A DNA stretch of 45,239 nucleotides from Chryseobacterium polytrichastri (lineage in GTDB: Bacteria > Bacteroidota > Bacteroidia > Flavobacteriales > Weeksellaceae): positions 1 through 45,239 of the forward strand of contig NZ_FRAV01000040.1 in NCBI RefSeq assembly GCF_900142445.1, given 5' to 3'. The position numbers and the translations under genes are program-made. Numbering within the stretch: the first letter of the stretch is position 1; each line of letters begins with the position of its first letter. This document shows, in pieces, positions 31,360 through 39,254 of this stretch. The notes under the pieces were generated by a model. The model had not been told where the DNA came from, did no database searches, and saw nothing but the letters and a program-made list of their open reading frames with translations.

Positions 31360-32658
31360 ATGGAACAAAAGAAAATATTAATCATCACCTATTACTGGCC
31401 TCCTGCGGGAGGTCCTGGTGTTCAAAGATGGTTGAAGTTTGCAAAATATTTACCTGAATTCGGATGGAAACCCGTTATTTTCACACCAGAAAATCCGAGT
31501 TATCCCTTGTTGGATGAAAGCTTAATGAAAGATATTCCTGAGAATATTGAAATCGTTAAAACCAAAATCTGGGAACCTTATCAATTGGCTGAAAAGCTTA
31601 ATAAAAGCAATAAGAAGTTTAAAGCCGGACAGTTCGATGTTGGTAAAAACCAAAGCTGGAAATCAAAGCTTTCGATTTGGGTAAGAGGAAATTTTTTCAT
31701 TCCTGACGCCAGAGTTTTTTGGGTAAAACCTTCTGTAAATTTTTTAGAACAGTATTTAAAAGAAAATAAAATAGATGTTGTAGTTACTTCGGGACCACCA
31801 CATTCTTTACACTTAATTGGTTTAAACCTTAAAAAGAAATTTCCAGATCTAAAATGGATTGCTGATTTTCGTGATCCCTGGACGGAGATTTCTTATTATA
31901 AACATTTAAAACTAACTAAAAGCTCCGACAAAAAACATCGACAATTAGAAAATGATGTTTTCAGAAATGCTAATATTACATTAGCCACAAGCTATACCGA
32001 CGCTGAAAATTTCCGTAAAAATGGTGCGAACGCGGTTTGTATTACGAATGGTTTTGATGAATCAGATTCTTCTCAAACTCTCAAATCTTCAAACTCTCAA
32101 ATTCTCAAACAAAAATTCACATTAAGTTATATTGGTGTTTTAGAACAGCTTAGAAATCCCGAAAATCTTTGGAAAGCCATTGATAATTTGGTGACAACCA
32201 ATTCAGATTTTGCTGAAAATTTTTCATTGAAATTTGTAGGAAGAATTGATGATAAAATTTTACACTCGATTGAAAATTCAGGTTTAAAAAATCACATTTT
32301 AAATTTAGGTTATATTTCTCATGATAAAGCTATCATAGAAATGCAAAGTTCTGATATGTTACTAATCACTAATTTCCCTAATGAATCTTCAAAAGGTATT
32401 ATTCCGGGGAAAATATTTGAATATTTAGCGACAGGTAAACAAATCATTTCTTTTGGACCGGATCGGGCAGATGTTTCAAAAATATTAAATGAGACGCATG
32501 CAGGAAAACATTTCAGTTATCAGGATTCTGAAACAATAAAGGATTTTATCTTAGAAAAATTTGAATTGTGGAAAAATGGAAACCTTCTTGAAAACACTCA
32601 AAATATTGAACAGTTCTCAAGAAAGAATCTTACAAAAAAGTTGGTTGAGATTTTATAA
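31360..32658 (+). CDS. Family 4-type glycosyltransferase
   Basis: A 432-residue GT-B glycosyltransferase. The N-terminal glycine-rich acceptor loop is YYWPPAGGPGVQRWLKFAKY (about 11-30); the C-terminal nucleotide-sugar domain starts near FTLSYIGVLEQLRNPENLW (about 253-271) and carries GIIPGKIFEYLATGKQII (about 346-363), where the Glu is the usual ligand of the donor. It probably adds a sugar to a surface glycan or lipid-linked intermediate in the cytoplasm. Unusual: residues about 237-250 (SSQTLKSSNSQILK) are encoded by an octamer tandem repeat, apparently an expanded linker between the two domains. Confidence 0.85.
   Translation: MEQKKILIITYYWPPAGGPGVQRWLKFAKYLPEFGWKPVIFTPENPSYPLLDESLMKDIPENIEIVKTKIWEPYQLAEKLNKSNKKFKAGQFDVGKNQSWKSKLSIWVRGNFFIPDARVFWVKPSVNFLEQYLKENKIDVVVTSGPPHSLHLIGLNLKKKFPDLKWIADFRDPWTEISYYKHLKLTKSSDKKHRQLENDVFRNANITLATSYTDAENFRKNGANAVCITNGFDESDSSQTLKSSNSQILKQKFTLSYIGVLEQLRNPENLWKAIDNLVTTNSDFAENFSLKFVGRIDDKILHSIENSGLKNHILNLGYISHDKAIIEMQSSDMLLITNFPNESSKGIIPGKIFEYLATGKQIISFGPDRADVSKILNETHAGKHFSYQDSETIKDFILEKFELWKNGNLLENTQNIEQFSRKNLTKKLVEIL
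32070..32109. repeat. In-frame octamer repeat within the glycosyltransferase gene
   Basis: Five consecutive 8-mers of consensus YTCTCAAA: TTCTCAAA, CTCTCAAA, TCTTCAAA, CTCTCAAA, TTCTCAAA. The array lies at the hinge between the two GT-B domains and keeps the frame open. A remnant of the same family is at 28343 on the other strand. Confidence 0.9.
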
Positions 32659-32885
32659 TTTTTGAGGCAAAGATTTATTTACAATGCTCTTCTTTATTTA
32701 AGAAGGTAAAGAACTAATTGATTTCATTAAGCTTGTAGCTTCCTTAAAATAATAAAGTCTCATTAAAAAACTTAGCGTTTATATTAAAATTTTCAAATTT
32801 AAACGGCAACTAAATAATAATTTCCTTTAAATTCTTCAAATACGAAACAAAGTGTTTTTTTAATTCAAAACTCGGATTAACAGCA

Positions 32886-33296
32886 TTATATCATCTTACT
32901 TTTTATGAATTGAAAATCTTTTTCATGAATTTCTAAAAAACCAAATCGAAAAGAAAATCCCCATTTCTTTTTATCAATAATAAAATCTAACTCATCAATT
33001 AAAGGAATAATTGAAACTTCTTTACTCTTACAAAAATCTATATTTCTACGAAACGGATTAAAACCTTCAGCCATAACACCTTGATAAACTTCCTCATCTT
33101 TCACCATACCAATTGCAGTAAAACTTTGACACTTTTCATCTTTCTCAAAATACCGTTTTGGTGAATAGAAGATGATTCCATCTCCAGTCCTTAACCTTTT
33201 TAGAGAAGTTGCTTTTCCGTGATTGGCCTGCATAAATCCGCCTTCAACTCCTCTTTCAATATGATCTTTTGATGCAACAGCAATATAATATTTCAT
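32886..33296 (-). CDS. EVE-domain protein
   Basis: A 136-residue single EVE (PUA-like) domain. MKYYIAVASKDHIERGVEGGF opens the domain, LRTGDGIIFYSPKRYF (about 35-50) and FTAIGMVKDEEVYQG (about 59-73) are the central strands, and the end FGFLEIHEKDFQFI fits. EVE domains bind modified bases in nucleic acids; stand-alone versions of this length resemble the UPF0310 group. There is no restriction or modification gene next to it, so a defence link is not supported here. It is divergent from ypdA across a short gap. The 230 nt downstream of its stop contain no gene, only a remnant of TAGAAGC-type repeat near 32731. Confidence 0.82.
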   Translation of the reverse strand: MKYYIAVASKDHIERGVEGGFMQANHGKATSLKRLRTGDGIIFYSPKRYFEKDEKCQSFTAIGMVKDEEVYQGVMAEGFNPFRRNIDFCKSKEVSIIPLIDELDFIIDKKKWGFSFRFGFLEIHEKDFQFIKSKMI

Positions 33297-33350
33297 TGTT
33301 GGATATTCATGATTTCAATTAAAGGTAAGAAAGTTTTTCAATATCTTAGC

Positions 33351-34319
33351 ATGATGGAAGTTTTAGATATTCTTATTGTTGGAGCCGGACCCATTGGTCT
33401 TAATTGTGCGCTTGAAGCTAAAAAAAATAACCTGACTTATTTAATTATAGAAAAAGGAATTATTGTAAATTCATTATACAATTACCCTTTATATATGCGA
33501 TTTTTCTCAACTGCAGAAAAATTAGAAATAGACGAGATACCCTTCATTTCAGCTGCTCCCAAACCTGGAAGACAAGATGCATTAGAATATTATCAGGGAA
33601 TTGCCCGACAGAAAAATATCAATATTAATCTGTATGAAAAAGTACTCAACGTTTCTAAAAACGAGGCTATTTTTGAAATTAAAACCTCAAAAGCAACATA
33701 CTACGCCAAAAATGTAATTATCTCAACAGGGTTCTATGATATTCCTAATTTGATGAACCTCCCCGGAGAGAATCTACCAAAAGTAAAGCATTATTATACC
33801 GAACCATACCCTTATGCAAAGCAGAAAATTGTGGTTGTGGGTTCTAGTAATTCATCTGTAGATGCAGCGCTGGAAACCTATAGAAAAGGAGCTGAAGTCA
33901 CGATGATTGTTCGTCATTCTGAAATTTCAAAAAATGTAAAATATTGGGTAAAACCAGATATTGAAAATAGAATAGCCGAAGGAAGTATTACCGCTTATTT
34001 CAATTCTGAGATTATTGAAATAAAAGAAGACTCCGTTATTTTTAAAGATGAAAATGAACAGATCCATGAAATTGAGAATGATTTTGTCCTGGCGATGACA
34101 GGCTATCTTCCCGATTTTGAGTTTTTGAAAAATTCAGGAATTGATCTTCAAGGAGATTGTTTAAACCCTATTTACCATCCTGAAACCATGGAAACAAATA
34201 TTAAAAATCTTTATTTGGCAGGCGTTGTTTGTGGTGGAAAAGACACCCATCTCTGGTTTATTGAGAATTCAAGAATTCATGCAGAAATGATTATAAAAAA
34301 CATTCTCCAAAACAGATAA
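33351..34319 (+). CDS. ypdA: YpdA-like bacillithiol disulfide reductase
   Basis: A 322-residue FAD/NADPH flavoprotein. The FAD motif is ILIVGAGPIGLNCALEA (residues 7-23); the NADPH motif VVVGSSNSSVDAALE is near 160; DFVLAMTGYLPDFEFL and LYLAGVVCGG complete the fold. LYNYPLYMRFFSTAEKLEI is characteristic of YpdA, which reduces oxidised bacillithiol with NADPH. The frame is open from an ATG at 33309, but the tandem ATGs at 33351/33354 put the start directly before the Rossmann fold as in the family, so I use them. The gene ends in its own terminator. Confidence 0.86.
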   Translation: MMEVLDILIVGAGPIGLNCALEAKKNNLTYLIIEKGIIVNSLYNYPLYMRFFSTAEKLEIDEIPFISAAPKPGRQDALEYYQGIARQKNININLYEKVLNVSKNEAIFEIKTSKATYYAKNVIISTGFYDIPNLMNLPGENLPKVKHYYTEPYPYAKQKIVVVGSSNSSVDAALETYRKGAEVTMIVRHSEISKNVKYWVKPDIENRIAEGSITAYFNSEIIEIKEDSVIFKDENEQIHEIENDFVLAMTGYLPDFEFLKNSGIDLQGDCLNPIYHPETMETNIKNLYLAGVVCGGKDTHLWFIENSRIHAEMIIKNILQNR

Positions 34320-34340
34320 CCGTCTTGGAGAATATTTTAT
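34302..34340 (+). terminator. Rho-independent terminator of ypdA
   Basis: ATTCTCCAA / TTGGAGAAT form a perfect 9-bp stem with a 14-nt loop, followed by ATTTTATT. The 5' arm lies in the last codons and the stop is in the loop. Confidence 0.78.
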
Positions 34341-34356
34341 TAATCTGAAATAATTT

Positions 34357-35598
34357 TTATTGCTCTATAACTTCTTCTAACTCCTTCTTGTCTTTCAACA
34401 TCCATGGAACAATAAAGTAAAATGCAATAGCAATACCTGTTGCTAAAACTCCGGTTCCAATCCACAAGGCATTAAATCCGAATTTTTGAGCAAGCATTGT
34501 TCCTATGTACGGAGTAACAATGAATGCTATTGAAAACGAAATTCCATTCAGTCCCATATACGCTCCTTTATTGTTTTTTCCTGAACGCATTGCGGTGATG
34601 GTTGACATAAAAGGTAATGTCCAAATTTCACCGATACAAAGTAATGTCATAGAAACAATCAACGTAATCATACTGTAATCAAATGCTATCATTGCATAAG
34701 AAAATCCACAAATGAAAGTTCCTAAAAGCATTGTTATCGCCAAACTGAAGTACTTCTCTGCAATTTGTACAAATCCCATTTCAAGCAAAACAATTAAGAA
34801 TCCGCTATATCCTAAAATGTACCCAATACTCTGTTGGCTTAAATGTGCCGTATCTTTATAAAAGATTGTCAACGTACTAAATAACTGGAAAAAGCATATT
34901 GAAAACAACATACAAAAGAAACAATATACAAGAAACTTACGATCTTTATATGGCGAGTTTTCTTTTTTGATAATGATTGCTTCTTTTACTTTTTTAGCTT
35001 TTAACTTGGCCAATTTATTTCGTTTATAAAAGAAAGAAATGTATAATATCCCGGCTAGAAAAGCCGCTAAAGCATTACTGTAAAATAAAAAATTGTAAGA
35101 AATAGCAGATAAAATTCCGCCCAAAGCAGGGCCAACTGAAAATCCTAAATTCACGGCCATACGGTTCAATGAAAATGCTCTCGTGATATTTTCGGGTTTT
35201 GCATATTTTGTTATTGCCACCGAGTTCGCAGGGCGAAAAGTATCACTTACAATACTTTGCAATAAAATGATCGCCGCCACTCCAACCTCTGTTTTAAAAA
35301 TTGGAATTAAACAAAACAACGGTACGCTTAGTAACAAACTCATATATTGAACTTTATACTCTCCAATTCTATCGGTTATAAATCCTCCTAGCCAAGATCC
35401 TATTACAGATCCTATTCCGAAAAAGCTCAGAACAACTCCCGTATTCTCTATACTGAAATGTAAATGATCCGTCATGTATACTCCTAAAAACGGAAGTACC
35501 ATAGAACCTGCACGGTTGATGAGCATTACCAAGGCCAACATCCAACTTTCCTGAGAAAGTCCCTTAAATGAGTTGGTATATATGTTTATTAATTTCAC
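34357..35598 (-). CDS. MFS transporter
   Basis: A 413-residue major facilitator with 12 hydrophobic segments and a long basic cytoplasmic loop in the middle (RNKLAKLKAKKVKEAIIIKK). The motif A region GGFITDRIGEYKVQ (about 70-83) between helices 2 and 3 is intact, and RPANSVAITKYAKPENITRAFSLNRMAVNLGFSVGP is typical of drug/peptide exporter-like families. The open frame reaches a TTG at 35637, but that lies inside the glnS terminator stem; I therefore place the start at the GTG at 35598, giving MKLINIYTNSFKGL. Substrate unknown; efflux is the likeliest direction. Confidence 0.83.
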   Translation of the reverse strand: MKLINIYTNSFKGLSQESWMLALVMLINRAGSMVLPFLGVYMTDHLHFSIENTGVVLSFFGIGSVIGSWLGGFITDRIGEYKVQYMSLLLSVPLFCLIPIFKTEVGVAAIILLQSIVSDTFRPANSVAITKYAKPENITRAFSLNRMAVNLGFSVGPALGGILSAISYNFLFYSNALAAFLAGILYISFFYKRNKLAKLKAKKVKEAIIIKKENSPYKDRKFLVYCFFCMLFSICFFQLFSTLTIFYKDTAHLSQQSIGYILGYSGFLIVLLEMGFVQIAEKYFSLAITMLLGTFICGFSYAMIAFDYSMITLIVSMTLLCIGEIWTLPFMSTITAMRSGKNNKGAYMGLNGISFSIAFIVTPYIGTMLAQKFGFNALWIGTGVLATGIAIAFYFIVPWMLKDKKELEEVIEQ

Positions 35599-35615
35599 AA
35601 TTTTTGATTTTAAAA

Positions 35616-35652
35616 CAAAAGAACAGGGCCTATACAATAAGCCCTGTTCTTT
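35616..35652 (-). terminator. Terminator of glnS
   Basis: GAACAGGGC / GCCCTGTTC form a perfect 9-bp stem with an 11-nt loop. On the reverse strand it is followed by TTTTGTTTT. It separates glnS from the MFS gene and rules out the upstream TTG as the MFS start. Confidence 0.92.
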
Positions 35653-35674
35653 TTATATTAGTATAAATAGATTT

Positions 35675-37348
35675 TTACTCCGGCTTATAAGAGTCTTTTA
35701 ATGTTACAGTACGGTTAAATACCAATTTAGTATCCGTAGAATCCTGATCTTTCGTAAAATATCCAATTCTTTGGAATTGAAGAGGTTCTCCAATTGCAAC
35801 ATCATTTAAACTAGGTTCAGCAAAACCTTGAATTGTAGAGACAGATTCAGGATTAATAAAATCCAAGAAATCTACATCTTTTTCAGCATCTGGCTGTTCC
35901 ACAGTGAATAAGTTATTGTAAATTCTTACATCTACAGGAAGTGCATGCTTTGCAGAAACCCAATGTAATGTACCTTTTACTTTTCTTAAACTTTCCTCAG
36001 TTCCACTCCCCGACTTACTTTTCTCGTCATAAGAAGCATAAATGGTTGTAATCTCTCCGTTCTCATCTTTCTCCACTCTTTCAGCTTTAATGATGTAAGC
36101 AGATTTTAAACGGACTTCTCCACCAAGTTTTAATCTAAAGAATTTATTGTTCGCTTCTTCTTTAAAGTCTTCACGCTCAATATATAATTCTCTTGAAAAA
36201 GGAACCTGCCTTGTTCCGGCATTTTCCTGCTCAGGATTATTTTCAGTTTCTAACCACTCTTCATTTCCTTCAGGATAGTTTTCAATCACCAATTTCACAG
36301 GATCTACCACTGTCATCACACGTTTAGCGACTTTATTCAAATCTTCACGGACGCAGAAATCCAACAATTGAATCTCAATAAGGTTTTCCCTTTTAGCAAC
36401 TCCTACTTTCTCAATAAAATTCCTGATGGAAGTAGGCGTAAAACCTTTTCTCCTCATTCCGGAAATCGTAGGCATTCTAGGATCATCCCATCCGGTTACT
36501 GCATTTTCAGCAACAAGCCTTTGCAGCTTCCTTTTGGAAGTAATCATATAAGAAACATTCATCCTTGCAAATTCTCTTTGCTTAGGAGCTACTTTAGATT
36601 CATCATATACCTGCTCTAAATACCAGTTATAAAGAGGTCTGTGATTTTCAAATTCTAAAGAACATAATGAATGAGATACTTGCTCTAAATAATCAGACTC
36701 ACCATGTGCCCAGTCGTACATTGGATAAATTTTCCAATCCGTTCCTGTTCTGTGGTGAGGTTTATTCAAAATTCTATACATAACAGGGTCACGCATATTC
36801 ATATTTGGCGAAACCATGTCTATTTTTGCACGAAGAGACATTGAACCACTTTCGAATTCACCATTTTTCATTCTCTCGAATAAATCTAGAGATTCTTCAA
36901 CAGGACGATTTCTGAACGGAGATTCAACTCCAGGTTCTGCAGGATTTTTTCTTTGTTCTGTAATTGTTTGAGATGGCTGCTCATCAACATAAGCTTTTTT
37001 ATCTTTAATCAACTGAACGGCCCAATCGTAAAGCTGCTGGAAGTAGTCTGATGCGTACAATTCTTTATCCCATTTGAATCCTAACCACTCGACGTCTTTT
37101 TTAATAGAATCTACAAATTCCTGTTCTTCTTTTTCAGGATTTGTATCGTCAAAACGTAGGTTTACAGGAGCATTGTATTTTTCACCCAAACCAAAATTGA
37201 TACAGATGGCTTTTGTGTGCCCAACATGTAAATATCCATTCGGTTCAGGAGGAAAACGGAAACGGATCTGATCTCTGTTTAAACCGTTTGCCAAATCATC
37301 TTCTATAATTTGCTCAATAAAATTGAGAGATTTTTTTTCTTCTTCCAT
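35675..37348 (-). CDS. glnS: Glutamine--tRNA ligase
   Basis: A 557-residue class I aminoacyl-tRNA synthetase of usual GlnRS length. PPEPNGYLHVGHTKA (33-47) holds the HIGH motif as HVGH, MITSKRKLQRL (about 269-279) the KMSKS counterpart, and RFDDTNPEKE and DWKIYPMYDWAH (near 207) are GlnRS signatures. The C-terminal anticodon-binding beta barrels are complete (VRLKSAYIIKAERVEKDENG). It charges tRNA-Gln directly with glutamine in the cytoplasm. A -7 like element lies at 37387, and a strong terminator ends the transcript. Confidence 0.96.
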   Translation of the reverse strand: MEEEKKSLNFIEQIIEDDLANGLNRDQIRFRFPPEPNGYLHVGHTKAICINFGLGEKYNAPVNLRFDDTNPEKEEQEFVDSIKKDVEWLGFKWDKELYASDYFQQLYDWAVQLIKDKKAYVDEQPSQTITEQRKNPAEPGVESPFRNRPVEESLDLFERMKNGEFESGSMSLRAKIDMVSPNMNMRDPVMYRILNKPHHRTGTDWKIYPMYDWAHGESDYLEQVSHSLCSLEFENHRPLYNWYLEQVYDESKVAPKQREFARMNVSYMITSKRKLQRLVAENAVTGWDDPRMPTISGMRRKGFTPTSIRNFIEKVGVAKRENLIEIQLLDFCVREDLNKVAKRVMTVVDPVKLVIENYPEGNEEWLETENNPEQENAGTRQVPFSRELYIEREDFKEEANNKFFRLKLGGEVRLKSAYIIKAERVEKDENGEITTIYASYDEKSKSGSGTEESLRKVKGTLHWVSAKHALPVDVRIYNNLFTVEQPDAEKDVDFLDFINPESVSTIQGFAEPSLNDVAIGEPLQFQRIGYFTKDQDSTDTKLVFNRTVTLKDSYKPE

Positions 37349-37386
37349 TAAGTCAGCTTTTAAATATCACATTTTGTGACAATTTG

Positions 37387-37394
37387 CAAATTTA
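37387..37394 (-). promoter_or_regulatory. -7 element for glnS
   Basis: On the reverse strand it reads TAAATTTG, a match to TAnnTTTG, 39 nt before the glnS start codon. No -33 box at the right distance was found. Confidence 0.4.
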
Positions 37395-37507
37395 GGAAAT
37401 TTCACGGGTTTATGAAAATGTAAAATCCTAAAAATAACAAGTTAAAAAATTATTATTTTCTTTTAAAATATGCGGAAAAATGATTAAATTCACTAAAACT
37501 AACACTC

Positions 37508-38638
37508 ATGTCTGTCTTTATCTTAAGTAACAGGAAAATTGTGCGCCATCAGGGTGAAAAATTAGATTCATTTTCTAATGATGAATATTCAATTCCTAAT
37601 TTCAGAATTGCAAAATGTAATTTTGAAAACTACAAAGAACCTACAGCACAAGCTAAAAAAAAGAAGAATTATACCAATCGGAACATTTTAGATTATCAAC
37701 TCTTTTCAGAACCTGAAAAACAAGGATACCAAGATGTTTTGGATGTGTTGCTAAGTGAAAAGGGAATCAAAAAATCAGCACTTACGGCAAATAATCTTGG
37801 CGGAAGCCAAAGAATGTTTTATGAATTGTATAAAGAAATGTCTTCCACCAAAGAAAGAAGTGATGTTTTGATATTTATTCATGGATATGCCTATGATTTT
37901 GATGATGAATTGCAGGCAATGATTGATCTTAAAAAGCTTTTCATAGACAATCCGGAATCACCCGTTGAGCATATTTTATTTGTAAGTTGGCCTGCTTCGA
38001 GCAGCATTGTTCCTTTGACTTATTTTGATGATAAAGCATCAAGTATCAATTCAGGAACTTCTTTACTGAGACTTTTTTATTTTTACACTCAATTTTTAAA
38101 AGATATTTTTTCCAATCGAGATCTTGCTCCCTGCAACCAAAGAATTCATTTAATGGCCCATTCTATGGGAAACAGAGTGCTTCAAAGTATGTTGTATAGC
38201 TTGAAAAAGGAGAATATTCTAAGAGTTATTGATCAGGTTTTGTTATTGAACTCTGATGTTACATATAAAGTTTTTGAAGATTCTGAAGACTCATTTAATA
38301 AACTTCCTTTATTAGCCAACAGAATCTCCATCTATCTAAACCGAAAAGATACCATTCTTGGGATTTCTCAGTTCACAAAAAATATTCTAACCCCAAGACT
38401 AGGTAAAAATGGACCAAGCGATATTGAAAAATTCAAAGATATTGTTTCGATCATCGATTGTACTTTCATTGAAAACGATTTGAAAAATAGTTTAAAATTT
38501 GAAATCGGAAATCATTGGGGATACCTTTCTAGTTCGCAGGTTCAAAGAGATATTTTTCAAAATTTATATGGAGTAGATCGTAATCTTATCACCCATAGAG
38601 CTAAAGATAACGAAAATATCTTCACAATTATTTCTTAA
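37508..38638 (+). CDS. Alpha/beta hydrolase (DUF900-like)
   Basis: A 376-residue protein with the alpha/beta-hydrolase core in residues 118-300. The oxyanion strand is LIFIHGYAYDFDDE (121-134), the nucleophile elbow LMAHSMGNRVLQ with Ser219 fits GxSxG-like variants (AHSMG), and the candidate acid and base are Asp251 in LLNSDV and His344 in GNHWGYLS. This resembles the DUF900/COG4782 esterase group of Bacteroidetes. The first 100 residues are polar and not recognised. No signal peptide, so cytoplasmic; substrate unknown. Confidence 0.75.
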   Translation: MSVFILSNRKIVRHQGEKLDSFSNDEYSIPNFRIAKCNFENYKEPTAQAKKKKNYTNRNILDYQLFSEPEKQGYQDVLDVLLSEKGIKKSALTANNLGGSQRMFYELYKEMSSTKERSDVLIFIHGYAYDFDDELQAMIDLKKLFIDNPESPVEHILFVSWPASSSIVPLTYFDDKASSINSGTSLLRLFYFYTQFLKDIFSNRDLAPCNQRIHLMAHSMGNRVLQSMLYSLKKENILRVIDQVLLLNSDVTYKVFEDSEDSFNKLPLLANRISIYLNRKDTILGISQFTKNILTPRLGKNGPSDIEKFKDIVSIIDCTFIENDLKNSLKFEIGNHWGYLSSSQVQRDIFQNLYGVDRNLITHRAKDNENIFTIIS

Positions 38639-38699
38639 CAACCTAATAAAAAAATATAATGAATGAGCTCATATGTTAAAGTTGGCATGGGAACTAAAA

Positions 38700-38715
38700 T
38701 TGGCATAAAGATTGC
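38700..38715 (+). promoter_or_regulatory. Candidate sigma-54 (-24/-12) promoter
   Basis: TTGGCATAAAGATTGC has the invariant GG (38702-38703) and GC (38714-38715) 12 nt apart, as the RpoN consensus TGGCAC-N5-TTGCA requires. The predicted start is near 38727, 24 nt before the ATG of the lysine-rich peptide frame. Another TTGGCAT lies 18 nt upstream but has no -12 partner. No enhancer-binding protein gene is nearby. Confidence 0.62.
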
Positions 38716-38750
38716 GAATTCATTAAACAGAGAAATATAAATTTTATATC

Positions 38751-38828
38751 ATGAAGAAAGTTAAAAGTAAGTTTTCTTATTTATTAAAAAAAATTAAGAA
38801 AGCAATTTTCGTGAAAGACGTGATTTAA
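38751..38828 (+). CDS. 25-residue lysine-rich peptide
   Basis: The frame from ATG 38751 encodes MKKVKSKFSYLLKKIKKAIF followed by VKDVI. It has nine lysines and a single acidic residue, and hydrophobic residues (Phe8, Leu11, Leu12, Ile15, Ile19, Phe20) fall on one face of a helix. That is the profile of a cationic amphipathic, membrane-active or nucleic-acid-binding peptide. Support for a real gene: a sigma-54-type promoter with perfect spacing 24 nt upstream and a stem-loop 70 nt downstream. There is no database evidence; as a frame of 26 codons it could be chance. Confidence 0.5.
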   Translation: MKKVKSKFSYLLKKIKKAIFVKDVI

Positions 38829-38897
38829 TTAACAATATAAAAAAACTAACTATCCGACCCTAAAATTACATTATCTATACAACCAATTCAATTTTTT

Positions 38898-38926
38898 ATC
38901 TAATAAGCTTTTAGAGTTTATTAGAT
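38898..38926 (+). terminator. Possible terminator stem-loop after the lysine-rich peptide
   Basis: ATCTAATAA / TTATTAGAT form a perfect 9-bp stem with an 11-nt loop, followed by T-rich sequence (ATTTCTTGTTTTTAG). The stem has few GC pairs, so terminator strength is doubtful. Confidence 0.45.
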
Positions 38927-38949
38927 ATTTCTTGTTTTTAGCTTTTATC

Positions 38950-39006
38950 CTATAATTAACTAGACAGTAAAACATTCATAATATTTCACTATCTAGTTAA
39001 TTATAG
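38950..39006. repeat. Long inverted repeat upstream of the double-glycine peptide gene
   Basis: Arms CTATAATTAACTAGACAGT (38950-38968) and ACTATCTAGTTAATTATAG (38988-39006) pair over 19 positions with one mismatch (G-T compatible in RNA), around a 19-nt loop. No U-tract follows on either strand. It lies 67 nt before the peptide start and may act as a leader structure, an operator, or the remains of a small mobile element. Confidence 0.85.
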
Positions 39007-39072
39007 TTAAAAATCTTGTTTATTCTAAAAAAGAAATTGATCTTTACTTTACAAATCAATTAAATCTTTATT

Positions 39073-39240
39073 ATGAAAAATCTAGAAAAAATCAAAAGAG
39101 AAAAACTAAAGACAATCAAAGGAGGAAGACCGCCTCTTGGATGCAACAGTTGGAATCCAAGTACGATGTGTTGTAGATCATGGGCACCTGACTATTGTGG
39201 CAATACTACTTGCCCAGATTCACCAGCTCCCGCATGCTAG
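39073..39240 (+). CDS. Cys-rich double-glycine leader peptide (bacteriocin-like)
   Basis: A 55-residue frame too small for usual gene cut-offs. The leader MKNLEKIKREKLKTIKGG (1-18) is the Bacteroidetes version of a double-glycine leader, with alternating hydrophobic positions and GG at 17-18. The predicted 37-residue core begins RPPLGCNSWNPSTMCC and contains six Cys (24, 33, 34, 42, 47, 55) and is Pro-rich, ending at the last Cys. Such precursors are usually cleaved after GG and exported by peptidase-containing ABC transporters, giving disulfide-stabilised bacteriocin-like or signalling peptides (family knowledge). No transporter, immunity or modification gene is adjacent, so it would rely on export genes elsewhere. 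Confidence 0.82.
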   Translation: MKNLEKIKREKLKTIKGGRPPLGCNSWNPSTMCCRSWAPDYCGNTTCPDSPAPAC

Positions 39241-39254
39241 TTAATTCTTCTCAA

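Noticed and set aside
32886..33296. EVE protein as part of a defence island
   Set aside because: Neighbours are a glycosyltransferase and a bacillithiol reductase; no nuclease, methylase or other defence gene is near.
35599..35637. TTG at 35637 as start of the MFS gene
   Set aside because: It lies inside the glnS terminator and adds a non-family N-terminus; the GTG at 35598 is better placed.
38682..38697. Second TTGGCAT as another sigma-54 promoter
   Set aside because: The bases 12 nt after its GG are AA, not GC, so the -12 element is missing.
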